In this document: positions 1-7,797 of the stretch, one piece after another
How the letters are laid out: each line of letters begins with the position of its first letter
How positions within the stretch are numbered: position 1 is the first letter of the stretch
Origin: Lusitaniella coriacea LEGE 07157
GTDB lineage: Bacteria > Cyanobacteriota > Cyanobacteriia > Cyanobacteriales > Spirulinaceae
Assembly (NCBI RefSeq): GCF_015207425.1
Contig: NZ_JADEWZ010000007.1
Location: forward strand, 1-64,000
Direction: 5' to 3'
Length of the DNA: 64,000 bases
The notes under the pieces: model-generated
The model's input: the letters and a program-made list of their open reading frames with translations, nothing else
What the model was told of the DNA's origin: nothing
Database searches by the model: none
Translations under genes and position numbers: made by a program

Positions 1-128
1 TAGTCCATTGCTAGACTCAGAGGTAACAGGGGAGGGTAAAGGAGGTAGAAGCATCAATGTTTGAACCAGAAAATCTAGCCTCAAACTCTACCAGATTCTG
101 GCTCTCGTGAAAATGAAATAGCCCTGCC

Positions 129-150
129 ATCAGAAATACTTTTTTCTGAT
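129..150. repeat. Perfect 8-bp inverted repeat
   Basis: ATCAGAAA at 129-136 and TTTCTGAT at 143-150 form a hairpin with a 6-nt loop, about 60 bases downstream of the stop codon of the minus-strand gene at 208-987. It could act as a transcription terminator for that gene, although the stem is AT-rich and so weak. The rest of the first 207 bases shows no convincing gene. Confidence 0.35.
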
Positions 151-207
151 GAAAATCTTCAAAACTCTTGCAAACAAAATCAAACGAACAATAGAATAAT
201 TGCTTAA

Positions 208-987
208 TTATCTAGATCTGAGAAGATATTCTGAAAAACTAACTGAGTAAAGGCTTAACCAAGCTAACCACATTGTTCTACGTCGATTAACCCCTTCTTG
301 ATTGAGTATTGACTTTGGAAAAAGAGTAGCAGCAACAGAAATCAATTGATATTCTAAAGCAGTTAGTGTTGTATTGCCAAATTCGGGAAAGATCCCAATA
401 CTTCCTTTTTGCCAAGCATGAATTAAAAAAAACACATCTTTTTTTAATCGAGGTATATTGCTTGGATATGCGTTTGGATAATTATCAAATAGGAGACTTG
501 CCCAATTTTGATACGTGCGTTTTATTTTGTTGTGCGGATGATTCGGACAAATAACAGCACTTAAATTTCCTATGTGATAAGCATAGTTGTCTCCCCATCG
601 ACAAAAATAATTTTTGTTTCCATTATTGTTAATTCCCTTGATATTTGCTGATAAATTATTACCCCTATTACCAAATTTTTCAGACTTGCCAATGTATAGA
701 GGGACAACCAAATCACTATTATCATCGTTTTTCATCTGATAATACATTGTGTAAATCAGTCCTTCGTATATATCTGTTCCAGCTTCAAAATCTTGTATTA
801 CTTTACTTACTTCTTCAATGACAAGATTTTCCATCTGCTCCGAACGTTGCAAAATTAAACGATTATTTTTTCCATATTCTTTGATGTTTACTATATTTCC
901 GTTAGTACTGAATAAGGGAATATTTAATTTATCTTGAAAATATCGACCGCAAAAATCATTCCATAATTTTAATTTCTTGTTATCCAT
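208..987 (-). CDS. GIY-YIG-like hypothetical protein
   Basis: This 259-residue protein has no close relative that I recognise. Around residues 78-105 it carries a GLIYTMYY segment and then a PLYIGKS segment, which resemble the two strands of the GIY-YIG nuclease fold (a 'GIY' strand, then 'YIG' followed by a basic or polar stretch). The rest is rich in Asn, Lys and Tyr. If the assignment holds, it is a DNA-cleaving or DNA-binding protein, perhaps from a restriction, repair or mobile-element setting. The coding region is AT-rich and contains no GCGATCGC octamer, unlike most genes in the window, which suggests relatively recent acquisition. The ATG at 985-987 is the only obvious start. No operon partner is visible. 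Confidence 0.5.
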   Translation of the reverse strand: MDNKKLKLWNDFCGRYFQDKLNIPLFSTNGNIVNIKEYGKNNRLILQRSEQMENLVIEEVSKVIQDFEAGTDIYEGLIYTMYYQMKNDDNSDLVVPLYIGKSEKFGNRGNNLSANIKGINNNGNKNYFCRWGDNYAYHIGNLSAVICPNHPHNKIKRTYQNWASLLFDNYPNAYPSNIPRLKKDVFFLIHAWQKGSIGIFPEFGNTTLTALEYQLISVAATLFPKSILNQEGVNRRRTMWLAWLSLYSVSFSEYLLRSR

Positions 988-1251
988 AAGCTACAACACA
1001 TCATAGAAGTGCTTTATCACAAAATCCTTACCGTTCCATCTCGTTACTGGTTCACCCCCAAATCATAATTTCAATGTATCGCAGCTTATTTTTTGATAGA
1101 GGGTGTTTATCTTCAATCCTTTACAAGGCAAGGACAAAATAGATCGAATGAACTAAATTTCAAGCACGATCGCGCAAGGCTATATCTCTGAGAAGATCGC
1201 GCGCGTCTCATTTCTCCACTCGCATCGGATGCAATCTTAGATTCTTTTAAA

Positions 1252-1338
1252 CGGAGAGGGAGGGATTCGAACCCTCGTTAGCGTTTCCACTAAACAGCAT
1301 TTCCAGTGCTGCGCCTTCAACCACTCGGCCACCTCTCC
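1252..1338 (-). tRNA. tRNA-Ser(GGA)
   Basis: On the minus strand a type II tRNA folds cleanly. The acceptor stem GGAGAGG pairs with CCTCTCC and is followed by discriminator G. A D-arm with GGTTGAAGGC follows. The anticodon stem CAGCA/TGCTG encloses the loop CTGGAAA, giving anticodon GGA (reads UCC/UCU). A long variable arm (TTAGTGGAAACGCTAA) is typical of tRNA-Ser, and the T-arm contains GGTTCGAATCC. The 3' CCA is not encoded. Confidence 0.97.
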
Positions 1339-1444
1339 AATAGGTATCGCAATTTACGATAGTACAACACGATCGCGCGTTTTGTTACGCTAAATTTCTT
1401 TTTTTGAGTTCTTTCCCCGTCCCTATTCCCCTTAAAATGAAGCT

Positions 1445-1813
1445 ATGAAACGTTTTTATACCATTGAAATCCGCGATCGCGCGACCCAACAAACCCACAT
1501 TCTGCAAGTCCCAGACGACCGCTATATTCTCCACAGCGCCGAAGACCAAGGCGTTAGCTTGCCCTTTTCCTGTCGTAATGGCGCTTGTACCACCTGTGCC
1601 GCGCGCGTCATCTCCGGCGACATCTATCAACCCGAAGCGATGGGACTCTCTCCAGACCTGCAAAATCAAGGCTATGCACTTCTTTGCGTCGGCTACCCTC
1701 GTTCCGATTTAGTCGTAGAAACCCAAGACGAAGATGAAGTCTACGAACTTCAATTTGGACGCTACTTTGGCAAAGGAAAAATTCGCTTCGGACTCCCCTT
1801 AGATGAAGACTAA
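1445..1813 (+). CDS. [2Fe-2S] ferredoxin, FdC2-like, with C-terminal extension
   Basis: The 122-residue protein is a plant-type [2Fe-2S] ferredoxin. The cluster ligands are Cys43, Cys48, Cys51 and Cys81, in the classic C-x4-C-x2-C-x29-C spacing around CRNGACTTC and LLCVGYP. It is about 25 residues longer than the photosynthetic PetF type, and the extra length is a C-terminal tail (EVYELQFGRYFGKGKIRFG and on). Such an extension is a feature of the FdC2 class of cyanobacterial and plastid ferredoxins, which are thought to serve alternative electron acceptors. That class assignment is inference. It is the first gene of a tight same-strand cluster: the nuclease-like lipoprotein starts 12 bases later and the inositol phosphatase follows 21 bases after that. 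Confidence 0.85.
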   Translation: MKRFYTIEIRDRATQQTHILQVPDDRYILHSAEDQGVSLPFSCRNGACTTCAARVISGDIYQPEAMGLSPDLQNQGYALLCVGYPRSDLVVETQDEDEVYELQFGRYFGKGKIRFGLPLDED

Positions 1814-1825
1814 TCCAATAGGTAA

Positions 1826-2362
1826 ATGGGTTTTAAGTTCCTGCATTCTGCAATTCAAAACGCAATAATCCTCCTATGTTTAATCGGATTGGCAAGTTGC
1901 AAAACTTCTCCCCCTCCCGAAGGACAGCGCGCGATCGTCCAGCGCATCGTCAGCGGACAAACCATAGAAGTCCTCTTCCCCTCCCAAAAACCCGCGCTCA
2001 TCGAAAAAGTTCGACTCCTGGGCATTGATGCTCCCGACTTACAGCAAGAACCCTGGGGCAAAGCCGCCAAAAATGCCCTAACAGAACGCCTCGGTCAACA
2101 AGCCGCCATTCTGCTAGAATCCGATCGCGAACCCATCGATTCCTTTGGTCGTCGCCTAGCCTACGTCTGGTACGAAGACAAATTGATCAACGAAGAACTG
2201 ATCGCCCAAGGGTTCGTTTTAGAGCGGTCTAGAACGCCCAACACCAAATACAGCCAGCGATTGAGTCGCGCCCAAGAATACGCCCGAACAATGGGTTACG
2301 GTATTTGGAACCCCGAAAACCCCCTACGTCAAACACCGAGTGCATTTCGCTCAAAAAAGTAA
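1826..2362 (+). CDS. Thermonuclease-like (SNase domain) lipoprotein
   Basis: The 178-residue protein begins with a hydrophobic leader ending in a lipobox (GLASC, Cys25), so it is predicted to be lipid-anchored on the periplasmic side. Residues about 35-165 form a staphylococcal-nuclease domain. VRLLGIDAPD corresponds to the active-site strand with its conserved Arg, and DSFGRRLAYVW to the second catalytic Arg region of micrococcal nuclease. It probably cleaves DNA or RNA phosphodiester bonds in a Ca2+-dependent way, though the position of the general-base Glu is uncertain in this family member. It lies between the ferredoxin and the inositol phosphatase with short spacers, suggesting one transcript. 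Confidence 0.85.
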   Translation: MGFKFLHSAIQNAIILLCLIGLASCKTSPPPEGQRAIVQRIVSGQTIEVLFPSQKPALIEKVRLLGIDAPDLQQEPWGKAAKNALTERLGQQAAILLESDREPIDSFGRRLAYVWYEDKLINEELIAQGFVLERSRTPNTKYSQRLSRAQEYARTMGYGIWNPENPLRQTPSAFRSKK

Positions 2363-2383
2363 GGGAGATCGCCACTAAAACCC

Positions 2384-3223
2384 ATGACAGAAGACAAACA
2401 ACAACTGCAAAACTTCCTCGATATCGCCACAGAAGCCGTTCTCCGCGCCGGAGTCGTCCTGAAAGACTACTGGGGCAACCTTAAGGCTATTGAAGAAAAA
2501 GGCAGTGGCGGCGATTTAGTCACAGAAGTCGATAAAAAATCCGAAGCTATCGTTTTACAAGTATTGCGCGATCGCGTCCCCCACCATCCCATCCTCGCAG
2601 AAGAATCCGGTCAACTAGGCAAAACCGAAAACAGCGAATACCTCTGGGCAATCGACCCCCTAGACGGAACCACCAACTACGCCCATAACTATCCCGTCGC
2701 CTGCATCTCCGTTGCCCTCCTCATCAACGGCAAACCCTGCGTCGGTGCAATCTATAACCCTTTCAGAAACGAACTCTTCCGCGCCGCCCTCGGTTTGGGC
2801 GCAACCCTCAACTACCGACCCATTCGCGTCTCCTCCACCGCAACCCTAAGTAACAGCCTTCTCGCATCGGGCTTTGCCTACGACAGGCGGGAAACCCTCG
2901 ATAACAATTACGCCGAATTTTGTTACCTCACCCACCTCACCCAAGGCGTTCGACGTGCCGGTTCTGCTGCTCTCGATTTAGCCGCCGTTGCCTGCGGGCG
3001 CTTCGAGGGGTATTGGGAGAGAGGCATCAAACCCTGGGATATTGCCGCAGGAATTATCCTAGTTGAAGAAGCAGGGGGAAGGGTTACCGCTTACGATGGC
3101 AGTCCTTTCGTCATGAATTCCGGACGCATTCTTGCAACCAACAGTCACATCCACAGCAGCCTGAGTCGCGCGCTGCTTGACACTCCACCCCTCGACCAAT
3201 GGGCTAAGGGAATTCCACAATAA
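2384..3223 (+). CDS. Inositol monophosphatase family protein (SuhB/IMPase-like)
   Basis: The 279-residue protein belongs to the Li+-sensitive, Mg2+-dependent phosphatase superfamily. The metal-binding signatures are all present: EES at about residue 75, WAIDPLDGTTNYAH at about 89-102, and WDIAAGIILVEEAGG near residue 217. Length is normal for the family. Substrate may be myo-inositol-1-phosphate or a related sugar phosphate; the sequence does not separate these. It closes the ferredoxin-nuclease-phosphatase cluster, 21 bases after the lipoprotein gene. An imperfect palindrome about 25 bases beyond its stop may end the transcript. Confidence 0.9.
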   Translation: MTEDKQQLQNFLDIATEAVLRAGVVLKDYWGNLKAIEEKGSGGDLVTEVDKKSEAIVLQVLRDRVPHHPILAEESGQLGKTENSEYLWAIDPLDGTTNYAHNYPVACISVALLINGKPCVGAIYNPFRNELFRAALGLGATLNYRPIRVSSTATLSNSLLASGFAYDRRETLDNNYAEFCYLTHLTQGVRRAGSAALDLAAVACGRFEGYWERGIKPWDIAAGIILVEEAGGRVTAYDGSPFVMNSGRILATNSHIHSSLSRALLDTPPLDQWAKGIPQ

Positions 3224-3247
3224 GCGCAATCGGGGAGTAATAGATCG

Positions 3248-3268
3248 GGGAGTTTACCGTAGACTCCC
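3248..3268 (+). terminator. Imperfect palindrome after the phosphatase gene
   Basis: GGGAGT at 3248-3253 pairs with ACTCCC at 3263-3268. The interior TTAC/GTAG can extend the stem through one G-T wobble. It begins 25 bases after the phosphatase stop codon. No T-run follows, so it is only a candidate terminator or mRNA-end structure. Confidence 0.35.
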
Positions 3269-3492
3269 ACAAATCGGAGTGTTACGCTTGGGAGAGATGT
3301 TCCTACACGGGGTTTAACTTGCCTACACAGGTAAGTCCAACTCCACCAAATCCTCATTTTCAGCCCTAAACCTGCAAAAGAAGAATCTGCTTCTTCGAGA
3401 ATCTGAGCGCTGCTATACCAATCCCAGGGGAATCTAGGACATACTATTAATTAAATGGAACTTTCGCCACAGAACCGGAAAAAATATACCTT

Positions 3493-4455
3493 ATGTCTTT
3501 TAAAATTAAACGCGGACTGTTTAAATTTGATTTGACGGATCACCATGCTGTTTTGGGGATTCCGATTAATGCGGATACGAAACAAGCTCGCAAACAATAC
3601 CTCAAAATTGCTAGAAGTCTGCACCCAGACACCGTAAAAAGCAAAAGCGATGTTGAGAAAAAACAAGCTAGTGAACTGCTTTCTAAGCTTGTCAATCCAG
3701 CATACGAACAATTATCAAAAAGTGCTTCCCAGAACGAATACCAATTAGTCCTTTCCCAAACAGGAAAACGCCTAGCAGGGGAGCGTAACAAACCCGCTCT
3801 AGAAAGCGACATCGCGAAACAACTCGCTCGTGCGGGGGCAAACATCGACACGGCTTATCAAACCGCGCTCAAACAGCTTGCTTCCTCCCAGTACGAAGAT
3901 CCCGCCCAAGCTTTAAAAACCATTGCTGAGATTAGCGAACTCAATATGGTCTATTTAATGTGCAAGCAAGGATCTGGTGTAGGGGTTAAATCCAAAGCCC
4001 AACCCACTGGAAGTTCAAATGCATCTCCGAAATCGCCAACGGGGTCAAAACCACCCGCTTCCGCTCAAGCTCAACCGGAAAAAACTTCTCCAGTCGATCC
4101 CTACGTTCGTCGCGCCCAAGAGTACATTAAAAAGAATAATTATGCCAAGGCGGTATTAGAGTTGCGCGATGCCCTCAAGCTCGAACCCAATAATAGTAGC
4201 TGTCACGCAATGCTCGGCATGACCTACTTGAGACAAAATCAAGTCACAATGGCGAAAGTTCACATCAACAAAGCCCTCGCTTCCAATCCGGAAGAACCCC
4301 TTGCCCTTCAAGGTAAAAAGGCTCTAGATCGGATAATGGGACAAACAACACCCAGCAGCAATAAAAGTTCTGCGGCTGCGTCTCAAAGTAAATCTTCCCA
4401 ACAACAATCGAAGAAAGGATTATTTGGGGGAATGTTTGGCGGTAAGAAAAAGTAA
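3493..4455 (+). CDS. J-domain protein with TPR repeats
   Basis: The 320-residue protein starts with a J-domain-like helix bundle carrying the diagnostic HPD tripeptide at residues 44-46 (RSLHPDTV), which stimulates DnaK ATPase in known J proteins. A low-complexity Ser/Pro/Gln linker (about 160-200) is followed by tetratricopeptide repeats at about 205-275 (YVRRAQEYIKKNNYAKAVLE, then ALKLEPNNSSCHAMLGMTYL). The tail is Ser/Gln/Lys-rich and ends in GLFGGMFGGKKK. There is no Gly/Phe or zinc-finger region, so it is a type III J protein, probably a specialised co-chaperone that tethers DnaK to a TPR-bound client. That role is inference. Confidence 0.85.
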   Translation: MSFKIKRGLFKFDLTDHHAVLGIPINADTKQARKQYLKIARSLHPDTVKSKSDVEKKQASELLSKLVNPAYEQLSKSASQNEYQLVLSQTGKRLAGERNKPALESDIAKQLARAGANIDTAYQTALKQLASSQYEDPAQALKTIAEISELNMVYLMCKQGSGVGVKSKAQPTGSSNASPKSPTGSKPPASAQAQPEKTSPVDPYVRRAQEYIKKNNYAKAVLELRDALKLEPNNSSCHAMLGMTYLRQNQVTMAKVHINKALASNPEEPLALQGKKALDRIMGQTTPSSNKSSAAASQSKSSQQQSKKGLFGGMFGGKKK

Positions 4456-4457
4456 TG

Positions 4458-4616
4458 TCAAATCCTTCAAATTGCCCATTATAAAAATTCACCGTGTCTT
4501 CCACTCTCCTCGGTCAGCGTTCCCTTGCGCCTTGTCGGCGGCGCGGGGTCTGACTGTTCACCGTGTCCGCCCTTGCTGAGGGCATTCAACCGGATTTTAT
4601 ATAATGGGCGGTCAAC
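4458..4616. repeat. Intergenic repeat unit between the J-protein gene and hisZ
   Basis: The left edge (4458-4498) is one of four 41-bp relatives in this window that begin TCAAATCCTTCAAATTGCCC and end in CCGTGTC; the others are at 28974-29014, 46309-46349 and 57083-57123. The right edge (GGATTTTATATAATGGGCGG, 4592-4611) is a partial inverted match to the left edge (CCCATTATAAAAATTC), so the unit looks like a small non-coding element with imperfect inverted ends around a C/G-rich core. Confidence 0.6.
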
Positions 4617-4656
4617 AGCGTATGCTTAAAAGTATCGCAGTTGAGAGAGACGAAAA

Positions 4657-5877
4657 ATGTCCACGATCCACCAACCCCCAGCAGGTGCTAGGGATTTGCT
4701 CCCGTTAGAAGTTGCTCAAAAACGTTGGATCGCTGACCGATTGCAGGCGGTTTTTCATCGATGGGGCTATCAGCGCATTATCACTTCAACCCTTGAATGG
4801 TTAGAGACGCTCACTGCTGGTGGAGCAATTCAACGGTCAACGGTGATTAAGCTTGAGGATAGTTCGGAAGGGGCATTAGGTCTGCGGCCAGAACTCACAG
4901 CTTCAATCGCTAGAGCAGCAGTAACGCGGATGGCAGGAGAAACCTATCCCCAGCGTTTGTATTATAATGCCAACGTTTTTCGGCGCGCCCATAGCGGTCA
5001 CTACGGCAAGCAATTAGAGTTTTATCAATCGGGAGTCGAACTCCTATTCGCTGGGGGAGTACTGGCGGATACAGAGATTCTGTTACTGCTGGTTGAGTGT
5101 TTGCATAACCTGGGTTTGGGGGAGTGGAATTTGGTTTTAGGAGAGGCTGGATTGACGCGATCTCTTCTTTCTCCATTCCCTGATACGGTGCGAGAAAAAG
5201 TGCGCTATTGTATTGCCAATCTCGATCGCGTAACTTTAGAAAATTTACCCCTTTCCCCAGAATGCCTCGAACGTGCATTGCTTCTTTTTGACTTGCGAGG
5301 AAAACCAGAAGATGTCCTGCAAAAAGTGGCTTTGTTGGATTTAGACGAAACCGCACGGGAAACTGTCAATAATCTGAAATCCCTCGTGGAACTCCTCGCG
5401 CAAAATAGTCCCGTTTCTCTTCCTTTGACCCTCGACCTCAGCTTGCTAGAAACCATCGATTATTATACGGGGATCGTGTTTGAGGTAGTTGATGCAACCC
5501 ATACCCGAATTTTAGGGAAGGGGGGACGCTACGATCGATTATTAGGACTGTACCATCCGCAAGGTCAAACCTCTCCCGGTATTGGTTTTGCCCTCAATTT
5601 GGAAGATTTGCACGCTTGCTTGCTCTCTTCCCCCCAACTGCCTCAAACTACCCCTAGCAGTGATTGGTTGGTTATTCCTCCAAATCCTCAAAATGCAAAT
5701 GCGGCATTAGCCTACGCTCAGAAGTTGAGAGCATCCCAGCATTTAGTGCGCGTTGAAATCGATTTGGGCGGGCGCTCTCGCGAAGATATTCGCAAATATG
5801 CCCGTCATTGCCGAATTTCTCGTTTGGCTTGGATTCAGCCCGATGGAACGCCGGAAATCGAGACACTGAAAGTTTAA
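4657..5877 (+). CDS. hisZ: ATP phosphoribosyltransferase regulatory subunit HisZ
   Basis: The 406-residue protein is a class II histidyl-tRNA-synthetase paralogue. It has the HisRS-like opening PPAGARDLLPLE, a motif-2-like LRPELTASIARA ... RLYYNANVFRR, and a late GKGGRYDRLLGLY ... GIGFALNLE segment. It is close to the usual HisZ length and lacks the HisRS anticodon-binding domain. In known systems HisZ forms a complex with the short catalytic HisG and makes the first step of histidine synthesis possible and feedback-sensitive. hisG is not in this window. A small ferredoxin gene follows after 10 bases. Confidence 0.9.
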   Translation: MSTIHQPPAGARDLLPLEVAQKRWIADRLQAVFHRWGYQRIITSTLEWLETLTAGGAIQRSTVIKLEDSSEGALGLRPELTASIARAAVTRMAGETYPQRLYYNANVFRRAHSGHYGKQLEFYQSGVELLFAGGVLADTEILLLLVECLHNLGLGEWNLVLGEAGLTRSLLSPFPDTVREKVRYCIANLDRVTLENLPLSPECLERALLLFDLRGKPEDVLQKVALLDLDETARETVNNLKSLVELLAQNSPVSLPLTLDLSLLETIDYYTGIVFEVVDATHTRILGKGGRYDRLLGLYHPQGQTSPGIGFALNLEDLHACLLSSPQLPQTTPSSDWLVIPPNPQNANAALAYAQKLRASQHLVRVEIDLGGRSREDIRKYARHCRISRLAWIQPDGTPEIETLKV

Positions 5878-5887
5878 GAAGAGAACA

Positions 5888-6112
5888 ATGCCCCATACAA
5901 TCGTCACTAATATTTGCGAAGGCGTTGCGGATTGCGTTGATGCCTGTCCCGTTGCTTGCATCCACCCAGGACCGGGAAAAAATGTCAAAGGTACCGATTG
6001 GTACTGGATTGATTTTGCTACCTGTATCGACTGCGGAATTTGCTTGCAAGTTTGTCCGGTGGAGGGGGCAATTGTTCCCGAAGAACGACCAGATTTACAA
6101 AAAACGCCGTAA
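5888..6112 (+). CDS. Small bacterial-type ferredoxin (two Fe-S clusters)
   Basis: The 74-residue protein has Cys at 10, 16, 20 and 24 and at 46, 49, 52 and 56, with Pro after Cys20 and Cys56. The second motif CIDCGICLQVCP is a standard [4Fe-4S] binding site that would use Cys20 as its fourth ligand. The N-terminal C-x5-C-x3-CP pattern is like that of 7Fe ferredoxins, so a [3Fe-4S]/[4Fe-4S] or double [4Fe-4S] protein is expected. It is a soluble electron carrier whose partners are unknown. It starts 10 bases after hisZ and is probably co-transcribed, although no functional link to histidine synthesis is evident. Confidence 0.88.
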   Translation: MPHTIVTNICEGVADCVDACPVACIHPGPGKNVKGTDWYWIDFATCIDCGICLQVCPVEGAIVPEERPDLQKTP

Positions 6113-6199
6113 TTAGCAAAAGGCAGAGGGCAGAGGGCAGAAGGGTCAAGGTTTCAGGGTTAGTTGTTGTCCTAACCCAAATGCGTAGTGCTATATCTT

Positions 6200-7093
6200 T
6201 TATCGTATGCCTTTCTCATTTTCGATCGCGAGGGTAATTTGCACTGGCCCGTAACGATCGCGGATTGCCTGTTCGATTTGACGGGCAACTTTTGGGGCAA
6301 GGGTTTGCTCTGTCGATTCTAGAATCAGGTGCATATCAACGTAAAAAAAGCGTCCTACCAAGCCGCGCGATCGAATATTGTCGCAATGGGCAACCCCTTC
6401 AACCTCCTTTACCAATTGTTCTAGAACTTCCGGCGCGATCGCGATCTGCTCGATCAAAAGCGGCCAATGCCAGCGAATTAACTGCCAAAAACTATCCAGC
6501 GCTAAAATCGCCAACATCATCGCCATCAGCACGTCAAACAACGGTTCGCCCCACCAAACTCCGCCCAAACTGGCAATCACCAAAGCGGTTAATCCCGTCT
6601 CTTTGAAAATCTGGTTGGCATTAAAGCGCAACATTGGATAGCGGCGAGTCCTCGATTGAACTCGATTGAAAATCCCCAACCCTAGGGTCGTCGCCACCAA
6701 AAACCCCAAAAGCTCTAATAGCGGTATTGTCACGCGAACCGGAAACGGTAAATCCGTCTGTCGCGCGATCGCCATCAGTTGTCGAACGCACAGCCACAGC
6801 ACGCCCGTACTGCCAAAAGCCACAATAATTGCCAGCAAGAAAACAAAAAAAGTTTCCCGCTTTCCGTGACCGTAAATTTCTCGCCCAGTCGGACGATCGG
6901 AACTAATGACCGCCAACCAACTAAACAGCAAACTAAAACAAACAATTAAAGCGTGTAGCGATTCGGCCAGCAAGCTCAGGGATTTCATTTCCCAACCCGT
7001 CAACACTTTGACCCCGAACAGCAAAAACATCAACCAGAGTGTTACCCATACAATAATGCGACTGATAAGATAATGATTTTGTCGGTCGGTCAT
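6200..7093 (-). CDS. Cation diffusion facilitator (CDF) family metal exporter
   Basis: About 297 residues starting at MTDRQNHYLIS; the frame is open 13 codons further upstream, but this ATG gives the usual CDF length. Six hydrophobic segments are visible. LAESLHALIVCFSLLFSWLAV carries the TM2 metal site (the usual H/D-x3-D seems altered here), RPTGREIYGHGKRET is the cytosolic loop before TM3, and FDVLMAMMLAILALDSFW is TM5 with its Asp. The soluble C-terminal domain spans about 220-297. Known CDF proteins export Zn2+, Fe2+, Mn2+ or Co2+ by proton antiport; specificity cannot be read here. Confidence 0.85.
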   Translation of the reverse strand: MTDRQNHYLISRIIVWVTLWLMFLLFGVKVLTGWEMKSLSLLAESLHALIVCFSLLFSWLAVISSDRPTGREIYGHGKRETFFVFLLAIIVAFGSTGVLWLCVRQLMAIARQTDLPFPVRVTIPLLELLGFLVATTLGLGIFNRVQSRTRRYPMLRFNANQIFKETGLTALVIASLGGVWWGEPLFDVLMAMMLAILALDSFWQLIRWHWPLLIEQIAIAPEVLEQLVKEVEGVAHCDNIRSRGLVGRFFYVDMHLILESTEQTLAPKVARQIEQAIRDRYGPVQITLAIENEKGIR

Positions 7094-7797
7094 TAGCAGG
7101 ATGCAAAATGAAAAGAGATCGAAGCTACCCACCCCAAAATATCTGCGTTGTTTTGAGTGGGTTTCCTGTGGTTATATCATACGGAGTACCTCCCCATCGG
7201 AATAATTGATAGCTTGAGGATATCTCAACGCTGATGTACAATACGCTTTAAGTCTTTCGAGATAACGGACGGCTTTGATTTTCGAGGAAACTTTGAAAAT
7301 TACGTCCCCCTTAAGGTCGAGCGTTCCCAATCTGTCGTTGATTGAGTAAAACCTCGAACGTACCGTAAGGATGTAGCTCTTCTAGCTCGAGTGGAAACAT
7401 AGCAATTTGCGAGGGGTAAAATCCAAGTTTTGCATGAGTCTAGAAAGCCTCAAGAAAGAAAACCGCGATCGGTTGTCTGAGTCATTCAGAAGGACACGTG
7501 ATTTGAGGGAACCTCAAATTCTTGAGATGTCCGTCTAGACAGGGCATTGTCTAGTAGGAAAGTAGCGTCAGACGAGTTCGACTCGCAAGCTACGTCCGTA
7601 TCCTAGAATTCCTTCGCCTTTAGGCAGGGGAGTGTGTCAAACTTAATTTAAATAATCTTTCAGTCTGAAAGGCACCTTGGCTATAAACTTGTCTTCTTCC
7701 TCAACGGAGCGAACAGCTAGAGTCAAGCTAAACCGAAAAACGATAACAAAAGTAACGTCTAAGTCAAAAGTAATTCTCGATAGGAGGAGCGTAGTCG
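7094..7797 (+). other. 704-bp gene-free leader region of psbB
   Basis: No convincing coding frame lies between the CDF gene and psbB. The region holds a decayed IS200/IS605-type end (7602-7640), a small inverted repeat CTTTCA/TGAAAG (7657-7671), a TATAAA hexamer at 7682-7687 that could be a -10 box, and a strong Shine-Dalgarno AGGAGG at 7782-7787, ten bases before the psbB ATG. The stretch from about 7330 to 7640 looks like the structured 3' end of a former transposon rather than promoter DNA. Confidence 0.5.
7602..7640 (-). mobile_element. Relic of an IS200/IS605-type element end
   Basis: Read on the minus strand this stretch runs TTGACACACTCCCCTGCC, then TAAAGGCGAAGGAATTCTAGG. It shares its whole layout (TTGACA, CTCCCC, GCC, TAAA, hairpin return, ATTCT, GG) with 55823-55859. 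Hairpin ends of this form are typical of cyanobacterial TnpB-carrying IS200/IS605 elements. The hairpin here is mutated (mismatches and G-T pairs) and no tnpA or tnpB reading frame survives next to it. Confidence 0.45.

Noticed and set aside
17-130. Minus-strand 37-codon ORF (MAGLFHFHESQNLVEF...)
   Set aside because: It has an ATG and stop, but no ribosome site or recognisable family; it overlaps the hairpin at 129-150 and may be chance.
4657-5877. Histidyl-tRNA synthetase
   Set aside because: It lacks the anticodon-binding domain and its motifs fit HisZ better.
5808-6116. 102-codon ORF overlapping the hisZ end and the small ferredoxin
   Set aside because: It is a shadow frame; the ferredoxin frame has all the cysteine motifs.
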